Shown here: in pieces, positions 7,053 through 14,791 of the stretch
How positions within the stretch are numbered: position 1 is the first letter of the stretch
How the letters are laid out: each line of letters opens with the position of its first letter
Assembly (NCBI GenBank): GCA_028286905.1
Contig: JAQBQP010000001.1
Span: 207,114 to 248,627, forward strand
Length of the DNA: 41,514 nt
Source: Candidatus Doudnabacteria bacterium
Lineage (GTDB): Bacteria; Patescibacteriota; Doudnabacteria; UBA920; VMFF01
Reading direction: 5' to 3'
Notes under the pieces: model-generated
Told to the model about the DNA's origin: nothing
What the model saw: the letters and a program-made list of their open reading frames with translations, nothing else
The model's database searches: none
Program-made: the position numbers and the translations under genes

Positions 7053-9356
7053 ATGAAAATAACTGAACCAAAAAAGAATCCAAAAACCTTATACTGCAGT
7101 CTTGATATCGAGACTTCGGACTTTGACCCTGTCACTGGAGAAATATTGGAATTGGGGATGGTTTTTTTTGAGGTAGAAAAAAAGAAGCTTAAAGTACTCA
7201 GCGAATGGCAATCTACTTTCAAACCATCACGCACTGTGCCGCCAAGAATTTTGGCCTTGACCGGAATTACAAATGAAGAGCTGGAGAGCGCTCCGTTGCT
7301 AAAGGAGAAGCATCAAGAAATTCAAGAATTGGTTAAAGATTGTGTAATCGTCGGACACAATATTGTTTTTGATATTAAATTTATGGAAGGCTTTGGAATT
7401 AAGTTTTCAGGAAATAAAATTGATACCTTAGACTTGGCGCAAATGATTTTGCCAACTAATCAATCCTACAATCTTGAGGCAATCATGAATTTGCTAGATG
7501 TCTCACATAAGGATGCGCACCGAGCTTTAGCTGATGCCAAAGCTGCAATGGTAGTAGTTGAAAAGCTTTTAAAATTCTATGCCGCTTTCCCCATTGAGTT
7601 AAAAGAAAATCTGATTAAGTTATTTCCAAAAAAAGAATTCCCTTACGTTAATCAGCTTTTAGAAACTAGTTTCAGCACAGAAAAAATTCTAATAAAGCAA
7701 AAAGCCGTTGAAGTGGCCGAAAGCAAAGAGATTACCGAAGCAGTCAAAGATGATAATAAAGTTATTACTTTTCCTTTAGGCTTTGATTACTACGGATACA
7801 TTTATGGCGCCCTTAAAAAAACCAAAGAAAAAGTTTTGTTGGTGGTAGGCAATAAGCAAACGGTTTATCAGCTATGGAAGCAAGGCGTTGCTTATCCACT
7901 CTTTGATAACAAAGAAGTTTTTAATGAAAAAGCCTTTAATGAAGCTATTAAAGGCGATTTAACCGCGGAGCAAAGATATTTTTTTGCAAAGATTTTTGTG
8001 TGGAAGTATACCAATTGGCAGGCTGAAGTTTTGTCTGATTTAAATTTTTCTTTTTTTGGTAATCAGTTTAAATATTTAATAAACAATGCTTCTGAAGATC
8101 ATTTAGTATGGCCATTAAATAAAACAGAAAAAGTTGTTGCTGTAGATTATAATGACTTTATAAGTTTTGATTTAGAAAAAACTTATTCAGATCGCAAAAT
8201 TATAATATTAGATTTAAACAGTTTTGAAGCGGCGCTTACTTATATTTCCAGTAAGCGCGTTTCTTGGAATGATTTTCTTTACTCCTTAAAGCAGGTTTAT
8301 GATCCTGTAACCCAAAATGGAAAGATTGCGCTTTCGGAAGTTGTTAGCGAAGCCATATCGCAAGTAGATTTATTTTTTGGTTTGGCAAGCATGAATTGGA
8401 AAAAGATAGACTCTGCCTCTACTCAAATGTTAGTTACTGAAAAAGTAGAAGCTAGTGAACAATTTGAAACTATTGGTAAGGCGGCAAAAAGTTTTGTAGA
8501 AAAGATGACCAAATTAAATAGCCGGCTGAACTCGGATAGGATAACGGATTATTTAAAGTGTCTGGAAACCTTCTTCGTTAAAGATCCGGCACAAATAAAA
8601 TGGATTGAAATTAGCGAAGGCAGATTGCTCTTTGCCTTGAGCCCTTTAAGCTTAGAATATATTTCGGCTAAAAAACTTTCTGGGTACAAAAAAATATTAT
8701 TTACAGCTTCTCTTGGCTCTGAAGCTTTGATAAAGTATTTCACACATCGATTGAATTTAGGAGACTTTGGAATTAGAAGTATCGGCCAGCAGGAGCTTCG
8801 GAAGAAGTTTGAAGTAATAATAGCAAGTCGCCCATATGATACAGAAAGAATATTAAAACTTGTTCAGGCTTCCGAAGTACCCGGGGCTTTGCTTTTGCCA
8901 AACTCGGCCACTTTAAAAGTCTTCTATGAAGCGAACTTTAAAACTTTGGGGGACAAGTTTAAGGTTGCTGCTCAAAGTTATTCGGGTGGAACAAATAAAT
9001 TATTAGATAACTTTTCTATCTACGATAATGCTTTGTTAATTGCTACGGATCATTTTATTTTGAAGCAAAACCATAGAAAGTTACGGGTTAAACAGCTAAT
9101 AATGACTAGAATTCCTTTTGAACAGTTTAACCACCCGCTTTTTGCGGCGCAGGCTGAAAGATACCCAAACCAATTCATCGATTTTAATATCCCTAGGGCC
9201 TTATATAACTTTCATAGTATTATTCGGTTCTTTTATAGCCAAGACTTAGAAAAAATTTATATTCTTGATCAGAAGATCCACAAGGAATACGGCAAATTCT
9301 TTATTGATTATTTAAAATCTTTACCTTTCGTGGACTTGAAGTTCGAAAACGACTAA
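7053..9356 (+). CDS. DnaQ-type exonuclease fused to a degenerate DinG-like helicase
   Basis: This 767-residue protein begins with a DEDDh 3'-5' exonuclease domain (about residues 10-175): SLDIETSDFD for motif I, VGHNIVFDIKF for motif II and DAHRALADA for motif III, so the catalytic acidic residues and histidine are kept. The remaining roughly 590 residues follow the layout of Bacillus-type DinG (exonuclease plus helicase), with recognisable late segments such as RIPFEQFNHPLFAAQAERYP and IYILDQKIHKEYGKFF. The Walker A region reads FDYYGYIYGAL instead of a GxGKT loop, and the motif VI area reads FHSIIRFF, so the helicase part looks inactive. Role: nuclease in DNA repair; helicase activity doubtful. 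Confidence 0.8.
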   Translation: MKITEPKKNPKTLYCSLDIETSDFDPVTGEILELGMVFFEVEKKKLKVLSEWQSTFKPSRTVPPRILALTGITNEELESAPLLKEKHQEIQELVKDCVIVGHNIVFDIKFMEGFGIKFSGNKIDTLDLAQMILPTNQSYNLEAIMNLLDVSHKDAHRALADAKAAMVVVEKLLKFYAAFPIELKENLIKLFPKKEFPYVNQLLETSFSTEKILIKQKAVEVAESKEITEAVKDDNKVITFPLGFDYYGYIYGALKKTKEKVLLVVGNKQTVYQLWKQGVAYPLFDNKEVFNEKAFNEAIKGDLTAEQRYFFAKIFVWKYTNWQAEVLSDLNFSFFGNQFKYLINNASEDHLVWPLNKTEKVVAVDYNDFISFDLEKTYSDRKIIILDLNSFEAALTYISSKRVSWNDFLYSLKQVYDPVTQNGKIALSEVVSEAISQVDLFFGLASMNWKKIDSASTQMLVTEKVEASEQFETIGKAAKSFVEKMTKLNSRLNSDRITDYLKCLETFFVKDPAQIKWIEISEGRLLFALSPLSLEYISAKKLSGYKKILFTASLGSEALIKYFTHRLNLGDFGIRSIGQQELRKKFEVIIASRPYDTERILKLVQASEVPGALLLPNSATLKVFYEANFKTLGDKFKVAAQSYSGGTNKLLDNFSIYDNALLIATDHFILKQNHRKLRVKQLIMTRIPFEQFNHPLFAAQAERYPNQFIDFNIPRALYNFHSIIRFFYSQDLEKIYILDQKIHKEYGKFFIDYLKSLPFVDLKFEND

Positions 9357-9360
9357 TCCC

Positions 9361-9369
9361 TGTGTATAA
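9361..9369 (-). promoter_or_regulatory. DnaA box (reverse)
   Basis: TGTGTATAA is the exact complement of TTATACACA, matching the DnaA consensus TTATNCACA. Confidence 0.55.
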
Positions 9370-9467
9370 CACAGCCTATCCCCACCTTAATCCCAGGTAA
9401 TACACGCTCAAAAACACACTTTTTTCAGCATATTTTGGCTAACTTAAGCGCCTGTTAAAGCATATTA

Positions 9468-9497
9468 TTGACACCGAGGCAAAATTTGTGGTAATAT
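9468..9497 (+). promoter_or_regulatory. Strong sigma70-type promoter in the intergenic region
   Basis: TTGACA is followed after 18 bases by TAATAT, preceded by TG plus one base (extended -10). This is one of the best promoters in the window, and no coding gene follows it for over 500 bases. Confidence 0.7.
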
Positions 9498-9510
9498 ATC
9501 TATGTAGCAG

Positions 9511-9519
9511 TTATACACA
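9511..9519 (+). promoter_or_regulatory. DnaA box (forward)
   Basis: TTATACACA matches TTATNCACA and lies just downstream of the promoter at 9468-9497, where bound DnaA could block transcription. Confidence 0.55.
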
Positions 9520-9912
9520 TCGCACATTAACAAAAACAAACATAAACAGGGACTTGTTCCTAAAAAGTTGGGACCAATTCTCTTGTCACTTCTCGTCATA
9601 GCTTATTTAAGCCATAAGCTGAATGTAAACAAAAATAAAAATGTAGGTTCTCGCGGTTCCTTAAAACCGTGCAAAAATAAAACAAAAATAAAACAAAAGA
9701 ACAGTTTGTAGGTCGCAAGACCATAAGAGGAGTACAAGGTTTCGTGTTTGTAATAAAGGCTTAGTTACAAGCGTAATAGTTGATTTCTATGCAAGTATTG
9801 CCTTGTGCAGTAGGTTTAGGGCTTAAAAGGTTTAAGCCCTGCAACTACTGCGCAAAGTAGTCGCCGAAATCGACTACAATCCGCCACTCTCGGTTAAATA
9901 TAATTATTGACG

Positions 9913-9940
9913 CCGCCTGACTGGCGGATTTCTTATTTCT
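9913..9940 (+). terminator. Terminator of the candidate RNA
   Basis: CCGCC-TGACT-GGCGG is followed by a T-rich tract (ATTTCTTATTTCT). Confidence 0.6.
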
Positions 9941-9966
9941 AAATTAGTTTTTAGCTCTTCATTTTT

Positions 9967-9993
9967 ACTCTCCCAGTTGAGAGTTTTTATTTT
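9967..9993 (+). terminator. Second terminator before the DksA-like gene
   Basis: ACTCTC and GAGAGT pair around CCAGTT, followed by a T-rich run; A/T-rich flanks on both sides could make it work in both directions. Confidence 0.65.
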
Positions 9994-10041
9994 GTCTTTT
10001 ATACTATAGCTATCTAAACGATTATCCCTTAACATATAAAC

Positions 10042-10356
10042 ATGCACTCACAAGAATTTGTTCAAAAAATGAAAGAAAAGTTGTTGGAAGAAAAAGAGCG
10101 TTTAAGCGAAGAACTTGCAGGATTAACTATGCACAACGAAGTTGGCGACGATGAAGATGAAAATGCATCCGAATATGAAATGGATGAAGTTAGTAATGAT
10201 ATTGCCGCAACTATAAAGAGTGACTTAGAAAAGATTGAAGCAGCTCTTAAAAAAGTTGAACAAGGGACATACGGTATTACGGATGACGGACAAGAAATTA
10301 GCGAAGCGCGATTAGAAGTGATCCCTTGGGCTAATGGTATTGTTGAGGCTGAATAA
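10042..10356 (+). CDS. DksA/TraR-family protein lacking the zinc finger
   Basis: DksA/TraR proteins bind the secondary channel of RNA polymerase and alter transcription initiation. This 104-residue protein has an N-terminal coiled coil (to about residue 40, rich in Glu and Lys), an acidic patch DDEDENASEYEMDE, and the C-terminal helix EARLEVIPWA typical of the family. The zinc-binding cysteines are absent: the usual CxxC segment reads YGITDDGQEISEARLE. Cysteine-free members exist, so function may remain. It is followed after 2 bases by lspA, suggesting one transcript. Confidence 0.82.
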   Translation: MHSQEFVQKMKEKLLEEKERLSEELAGLTMHNEVGDDEDENASEYEMDEVSNDIAATIKSDLEKIEAALKKVEQGTYGITDDGQEISEARLEVIPWANGIVEAE

Positions 10357-10358
10357 AA

Positions 10359-10781
10359 ATGAAAAACATTAAGGACAAGTTAATCTTTGCTTTAATGTTT
10401 TTTTTATTTGTGTTGGTTGACCAGGCCAGCAAGCTTTGGGTAATCCAGCACGGGAGTTGCGGAGAGTTGGCGTGTTCGTATTTTAAAAACGATAATTTTG
10501 CTTTCAGCTTAAAAGTTGCTCATCCGATCGCGTATTTCATTTATGCGATCTTGTTAGCTGCTTTAATAGTTTGGTTTGCAAAGAAAAAAAATAAAACTAC
10601 TTTAATAAACTTAAGCTTTGTTTTGATTTTATCAGGAGCTTTATCTAACATTGGAGAAAGATTAGTTCGCGGATACGTTGTCGATTTCATAAAGATTCAC
10701 ACAGGGGTATTAAATTTCGCAGATTTTTTTATAATCGCTGGAATTTTAATTTTGGTTTTTGAAAAACCAACTCAGAATTAA
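10359..10781 (+). CDS. lspA: Lipoprotein signal peptidase (LspA-like)
   Basis: LspA is a membrane aspartyl protease that removes signal peptides from prolipoproteins. This protein has 140 residues and four membrane helices, with family motifs DQASK (residues 21-25), NDNFAFS (44-50), GALSNIGERLVRGYVVDF (93-110) and LNFADFF (118-124). The second catalytic aspartate (D122) is present, but the first position is E100 in NIGER where almost all family members have Asp. That swap may lower or change activity. No lipobox-bearing protein was recognised among the surface proteins in this window. Confidence 0.82.
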   Translation: MKNIKDKLIFALMFFLFVLVDQASKLWVIQHGSCGELACSYFKNDNFAFSLKVAHPIAYFIYAILLAALIVWFAKKKNKTTLINLSFVLILSGALSNIGERLVRGYVVDFIKIHTGVLNFADFFIIAGILILVFEKPTQN

Positions 10782-10803
10782 TTTATTTTTAATATCTAAA
10801 AAG

Positions 10804-10828
10804 TATAATAGATGACAAAGGTTATCTA
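10804..10828. promoter_or_regulatory. comM promoter within an inverted repeat
   Basis: The -10 box TATAAT (10804-10809) lies in a repeat whose arms ATAATAGAT (10805-10813) and ATCTATTAT are exact complements and reach nearly to the ATG at 10834. The arms could form an operator or a 5' mRNA hairpin. Confidence 0.5.
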
Positions 10829-10833
10829 TTATT

Positions 10834-12306
10834 ATGGCAGTTAAAATTTTTAGCGGGACAATTAGTGGGCTCGGCGCGGAAATTGTAGAAGTTGAAGTGG
10901 AGGTTTCGCAAGGACTTCCGAACACCTTGATCATTGGCTTGATTGATACTTCTATCAGAGAGTCTAAAGAGCGAGTGCGCGCAGCATTTAAAAGCACTAC
11001 TTATAAGTATCCTTTGGCTCGGGTTATTGTAAACCTCGCGCCAGCAAATATTTATAAGTATGGAACGCACTTTGATTTACCGATTGCTCTTGGAATTTTG
11101 TTGGCTTCAAAACAAGCTCAGTTTAACTATAATGAATGGGCATTCTTCGGTGAGCTTTCTTTACAAGGGCAGATTAAGCCAGCAAATGGCGTGCTTAGTT
11201 TTGTGATTGCGGCAAAAACGCATCGAATAAAAAAAGTTTTTGTGCCAGTGCCAAATTTAGCGGAAGCAGAACTGGTTAAAAATATTGAAATATATGCAGT
11301 AAATAGCTTAACTGAATTATTGGATTTGTTAATAAACAATAGAGATTATTCTCCACCCGATCACAAAATCCTTAGAGAGGAAGAAAACTATAAAGACTTT
11401 AAAGAGATTGTTGGCCAAAGTTTTGCCAAACGCGGCATGGAAATTGCAGTGGCGGGCGGCCATAACATTCTTTTGAAAGGAATTCCAGGTGTAGGCAAAA
11501 CTTTGTTGGCCGAAAGCTTGCCTTCAATAATGCCTGCGCTTAGCACGGATCAATTATTAGAAGTTGTCCAAATATATAGTATCGGCGGTTTTCTTAACAA
11601 GCATCGTTTAAAACCTTTTCGAAATCCAAACCGATCGATTAGTCAAACTTCGTTTATTGGTGGTGGGCGAATTCCTAAGCCAGGCGAAATTTCTTTAGCA
11701 CATAATGGCGTTTTATTTTTGGATGAGTTTCCTGAATTCCCAAGAGCATTAATTGAAAGTTTGCGTGAACCACTGGAAAGCGGAACAATAAAAATTTCAA
11801 GAGCACAAGGAAGTTATTTGTTTCCAGCAAAATTTATTTTTGTTGCTGCACAAAATCCCTGCCCTTGCGGATATTATCAAAGTGACAAAACGTGTACTTG
11901 TAGTATTGGCCAAATAAACTTATATAAGAAAAAAATATCCGGGCCAATACTTGAAAGAATTGATTTGCAGGTAAACGTTGAGAAGGTTGATATTTTAAAA
12001 GTAGAAACAGCAGTTGTTGAAAGCTCGTCGCAAATTTTATACAGAGTTACCAAAGCACGAGATATCCAGATCGACAGAGCAAACTTATTAAATGCAAAAA
12101 TGGATAATAATGAAATTAATAAACATTGTGCTTTAAATTCAGAAGCTTCGATGCTAATCAAAGCAGCGCATAAAAAATATGATTTCTCCGCGCGAACCTA
12201 CTTTAGAATTCTAAGAGTAGCCAGAACAATTGCAGATTTAGCACAGTCAGAAAATATTTCTGTAATACATCTTGCAGAAGCAATTCAGTATCGGCTTGGT
12301 GATTGA
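10834..12306 (+). CDS. comM: YifB/ComM family AAA+ ATPase (Mg-chelatase-like)
   Basis: ComM is a hexameric helicase that drives branch migration when foreign DNA is integrated during natural transformation. This protein has 490 residues, near the family's usual 500. The N-terminal Lon-like S5 fold opens with GLPNTLIIGL; Walker A is GIPGVGKT (216-223); Walker B is GVLFLDEFPEF; and a cysteine cluster CPCGYYQSDKTCTC precedes the C-terminal Mg-chelatase domain. With RecA nearby, a recombination role fits. Uptake of DNA is plausible for CPR bacteria, but no competence-pore genes are visible here. Confidence 0.93.
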   Translation: MAVKIFSGTISGLGAEIVEVEVEVSQGLPNTLIIGLIDTSIRESKERVRAAFKSTTYKYPLARVIVNLAPANIYKYGTHFDLPIALGILLASKQAQFNYNEWAFFGELSLQGQIKPANGVLSFVIAAKTHRIKKVFVPVPNLAEAELVKNIEIYAVNSLTELLDLLINNRDYSPPDHKILREEENYKDFKEIVGQSFAKRGMEIAVAGGHNILLKGIPGVGKTLLAESLPSIMPALSTDQLLEVVQIYSIGGFLNKHRLKPFRNPNRSISQTSFIGGGRIPKPGEISLAHNGVLFLDEFPEFPRALIESLREPLESGTIKISRAQGSYLFPAKFIFVAAQNPCPCGYYQSDKTCTCSIGQINLYKKKISGPILERIDLQVNVEKVDILKVETAVVESSSQILYRVTKARDIQIDRANLLNAKMDNNEINKHCALNSEASMLIKAAHKKYDFSARTYFRILRVARTIADLAQSENISVIHLAEAIQYRLGD

Positions 12307-12322
12307 TTAGCAAAACCAGAAG

Positions 12323-12345
12323 TGATAGAATTAAGTTATAACTTA
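12323..12345 (+). promoter_or_regulatory. Promoter and 14-base palindrome before the solute-binding protein gene
   Basis: The extended -10 TGATAGAAT (12323-12331) is directly followed by the perfect palindrome TAAGTTATAACTTA (12332-12345), which covers the expected transcription start. This is a classic position for a repressor operator. Confidence 0.55.
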
Positions 12346-12365
12346 GATATTCAAATCGAAATAAA

Positions 12366-13685
12366 ATGAGTAAAACAAAATGGTATTGGATTGGCGGGGT
12401 GGTAGCGTTGGCATTAATAGTTTTATTTTTTGTAAGTCTTTATAACAGTACAAAAACTCCTACTTCCAGCGTTTCCAGTGCCCCTTTTAAATTAGTAGTT
12501 TGGGGAACTTTTGAAGATACCGAAAATATGGCGCCATTTATTTCTGACTTCGAGCAAAAATATAAAGGGGCTCAAATCGAATATACTCAAAAAAATGCTC
12601 AAGATTATGAAACGGATTTACTAAACGCTTTAGCTGCTGGAACCGGTCCGGATATTTTCGTTATTCATAATGATTGGCTACCAAAATACCAAGACAAGCT
12701 GATTGAAGCACCAAAAGAAGCTTTTACCGTTAAATCTTACAAGGATACCTTTGTAGACGTTGCTTCTGATGATTTCGTAAGCAATGGTAAAGTTTACGCT
12801 GCGCCACTTTCTGTAGACTCCTTAGCGCTCTATTATAATAAAGACATTTTAGGTAGCGCTGGAATTGCTTTGCCTGCCAAAACATGGGACGATTTGAAAC
12901 GCGATGTTAAAAAAATCACCGTTCGCGGTGATGGCTCCTTTATTCCTAAATCAGGAGTAGCCTTAGGAGCTTCGAGTAATATAAATCGCGCCGTAGATAT
13001 CCTGTATTTATTTATGCTTCAAAATAAGGCAGTACCATACACTTCCGACTATACGCAGCCAACCTTTGACCAAGCTGTAACAGACAATTCTGGTAATACG
13101 ACTTTCCCTGCTGCGGATTCCTTAGCTTTTTATGGCTCTTTTTCAAATCCTAGTTCAGATGTGTATAGCTGGAATAATAAATCAAACTATTCTATAGATG
13201 CATTTGTAAATGGGGAACTCGGCTATATGTATGGCTATTCTTATTTAAAAGACACAATAAAACAAAAGGCTCCAAATTTAAATTATGATGTTGCGCCTGT
13301 TCCTCAGCCAAAGAGTGGCCAAAATTTGGTAAATTTGGCAAATTATTACGGATTCGCAGTTTCTAAACAAACTAAATCTCCGAATGGAGCATGGGCATTC
13401 ATTTCCTCGATGACCTCTAAGAAAAGTCTTACTGATTATTACACTAGGCATCCGCTACCCGCCGCCCGCAAGGATATGATTTCTGATCAGATCGACACAG
13501 ATTTAGGAGTTTTTGCTAGCGCTAACCTAACCGCAAAAAGTTTTTACAAAAAAGACGCCACGAAAGTAGATTCAATCATTTCTGATTTAATAGACGATGT
13601 AACTTTGCGCGGCAAGCAAATTGATCAGTCGCTTTCTAATGCCAGTCAAAAAATTGGACAATTGCGATTGAGCGGCGAACAATAA
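12366..13685 (+). CDS. Membrane-anchored extracellular solute-binding protein (family 1)
   Basis: This 439-residue protein resembles sugar-type ABC transporter binding proteins: FKLVVWGTFEDTENMAPFISDF begins the first lobe, followed by ALAAGTGPDIFVIHNDW, the hinge segment APLSVDSLALYYNKDI and GELGYMYGYSYLKD. The N-terminus has one hydrophobic helix (about residues 7-27) with no lipobox cysteine, so it is anchored by an uncleaved helix or is secreted. No ABC permease or ATPase gene lies nearby. The ligand is unknown. It is 46 bases upstream of the pilin array but has its own promoter, as does the array. Confidence 0.85.
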   Translation: MSKTKWYWIGGVVALALIVLFFVSLYNSTKTPTSSVSSAPFKLVVWGTFEDTENMAPFISDFEQKYKGAQIEYTQKNAQDYETDLLNALAAGTGPDIFVIHNDWLPKYQDKLIEAPKEAFTVKSYKDTFVDVASDDFVSNGKVYAAPLSVDSLALYYNKDILGSAGIALPAKTWDDLKRDVKKITVRGDGSFIPKSGVALGASSNINRAVDILYLFMLQNKAVPYTSDYTQPTFDQAVTDNSGNTTFPAADSLAFYGSFSNPSSDVYSWNNKSNYSIDAFVNGELGYMYGYSYLKDTIKQKAPNLNYDVAPVPQPKSGQNLVNLANYYGFAVSKQTKSPNGAWAFISSMTSKKSLTDYYTRHPLPAARKDMISDQIDTDLGVFASANLTAKSFYKKDATKVDSIISDLIDDVTLRGKQIDQSLSNASQKIGQLRLSGEQ

Positions 13686-13705
13686 CTGGAAATTAAGTGC
13701 AATTG

Positions 13706-13714
13706 TGGTATAAT
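13706..13714 (+). promoter_or_regulatory. Extended -10 promoter of the pilin array
   Basis: TGGTATAAT, a perfect extended -10, lies 17 bases before the first pilin-like ATG. Confidence 0.65.
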
Positions 13715-13731
13715 AAAAAAAATAGATCGAA

Positions 13732-14247
13732 ATGAACTCAAAAATAAAAACAACCTTGTGTTTCCTGATGATGGTGCTAAGCTTCTCAACTAGCAGCGTT
13801 TCCTATGCTGCTAGTTTATCTGTTTGTGGAGAATCTAAAACGCCTTCCACTCAAGCGGGTTCCACCCCTTATGATAACTACGATGCCTATTCAAAATGGC
13901 TGATCGCTGAAAAGGGAAAAAATTTATCCGATGATCAATTTGCAAAGGAAGATGCCGCCTATAAAACTGCGAACAATATTTGTCAGGCTAGTGATATTTT
14001 TAGGCAAGTCGCTAGAATTATTAATTACTTAATAGGATTTATTGGAGTGTTCGTTGTCGTAAGGGTTGTAATATCTGGTTTTCAGATGGTTATGTCTCAA
14101 GGGAATGCGGAAAATCTAAAAGTAGCTAAAGATGGGATTAGAAATTCAATCATTGGTTTGGTACTTGTACTCGGAGCTTTTGTTCTAGCAAATATAATTT
14201 TTCAATTGGCCGGCGTCGGTGGTTTTAATCTTAACCCATATCAATAG
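13732..14247 (+). CDS. T4SS_pilin-type protein 1
   Basis: This 171-residue secreted membrane protein has a cleavable-looking signal peptide (to about residue 27, ending SYAAS), a hydrophilic segment with two cysteines (CGESK and NICQAS), and two membrane helices joined by the short loop VMSQGNAENLKVAKDGIRN. The two-helix core with a GN loop is that of VirB2/TrbC-like T4SS pilins. Its exposed segment is longer (about 70 residues) than in its neighbours. It is the first gene of a same-strand array of five; gene 2 starts one base after its stop. Assembly into a pilus is inferred from the family only. Confidence 0.8.
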   Translation: MNSKIKTTLCFLMMVLSFSTSSVSYAASLSVCGESKTPSTQAGSTPYDNYDAYSKWLIAEKGKNLSDDQFAKEDAAYKTANNICQASDIFRQVARIINYLIGFIGVFVVVRVVISGFQMVMSQGNAENLKVAKDGIRNSIIGLVLVLGAFVLANIIFQLAGVGGFNLNPYQ

Positions 14248-14248
14248 C

Positions 14249-14782
14249 ATGAAGAAAATAATTTTAAAATTGTTCATTATAGGGTTGGTTATTGCCCCTG
14301 CCTTTAGTTTGTATGTTGTGAGGGCAGACAGCGGTGTGATATGCGAAGCTCCGGGGCTACCCCCTAATTGCGACCCTTTTGCTCACCCGATCACTCCAAC
14401 TAATACCTCTGCCGCCGCAAATACCCCACCGACAAATACTCCATCTGCAAACTCCACCACAACTAATTCTGCGGCCAGCACGACGACGAGTAGTAACTGT
14501 AAGTTTGATCAGCAATCAACCAAGCTTTGTAACCCTATTCCCGAGAACAATTTGAACGCCGTCATCGTAAAGGTTTTAAAAATTATTTTAGGACTGATTG
14601 GCAGTGTTGCAGTGGTTGTAATAGTTTTGGCTGGATTTAAAATGGTTTATTCTCAAGGTAATTCTGAAGCAATTAAAAGCGCTAGGGAGTCTATCACTTG
14701 GGCAATTGTTGGACTGGTAGTCGCATTGTTGGCTTACACAATCGTTGCAATTATTACCAGTACTTTAACCACCGCTAAATAA
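14249..14782 (+). CDS. T4SS_pilin-type protein 2, with Thr/Ser/Asn-rich exposed segment
   Basis: This protein has 177 residues from the ATG at 14249; an upstream in-frame ATG at 14219 lies inside the previous gene. A signal peptide is followed by a low-complexity Thr/Asn/Ala/Ser segment (about residues 45-80) and four cysteines in two pairs (CEAPGLPPNCD and CKFDQQSTKLC). The two-helix core carries VYSQGNSEAIKSARES between helices. The low-complexity segment resembles a flexible, possibly glycosylated surface stalk, which the other array members lack at that place. Confidence 0.8.
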   Translation: MKKIILKLFIIGLVIAPAFSLYVVRADSGVICEAPGLPPNCDPFAHPITPTNTSAAANTPPTNTPSANSTTTNSAASTTTSSNCKFDQQSTKLCNPIPENNLNAVIVKVLKIILGLIGSVAVVVIVLAGFKMVYSQGNSEAIKSARESITWAIVGLVVALLAYTIVAIITSTLTTAK

Positions 14783-14791
14783 AATAAAAAT

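Larger units (their letters stand above)
9505..9940 (+). ncRNA. Candidate structured non-coding RNA of about 430 bases
   Basis: Downstream of the strong promoter come several separate hairpins: AGCTTAT/ATAAGCT (9600-9620), GGTC-GCAA-GACC (9712-9723), a long two-part hairpin with outer GCAGTAG/CTACTGC and inner AGGGCTTAAA/TTTAAGCCCT (9827-9851), GTAGTCG/CGACTAC (9857-9877), and a final CCGCC/GGCGG stem with a T-rich tail. Linkers are A-rich and lack pairing. The last stem can also pair as AATCCGCC (9878-9885) with GGCGGATT (9923-9930), giving two competing folds. The class of RNA is unknown; coordinates are estimated from the promoter and terminator. Confidence 0.5.
9357..10041. other. 685-base non-coding region with DnaA boxes, promoter, structured RNA and terminators
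   Basis: No convincing protein gene is present. The stretch holds two consensus DnaA boxes, a strong promoter at 9468-9497, a run of hairpins joined by A-rich linkers from about 9505 to 9940, and two terminator hairpins, the second just upstream of a -10 box (TATACT, 10000-10005) for the next gene. I searched for tmRNA, RNase P RNA and SRP RNA signatures and did not find them. Confidence 0.7.

Noticed and set aside
9357-9550. Chromosomal replication origin
   Set aside because: Two DnaA boxes are suggestive, but there is no dnaA or dnaN nearby and no change of gene direction, so I keep only the box calls.
9357-10041. tmRNA, RNase P RNA or SRP RNA in the large gap
   Set aside because: No tRNA-like ends, tag reading frame, RNase P core motifs or SRP tetraloop domain could be found by eye.
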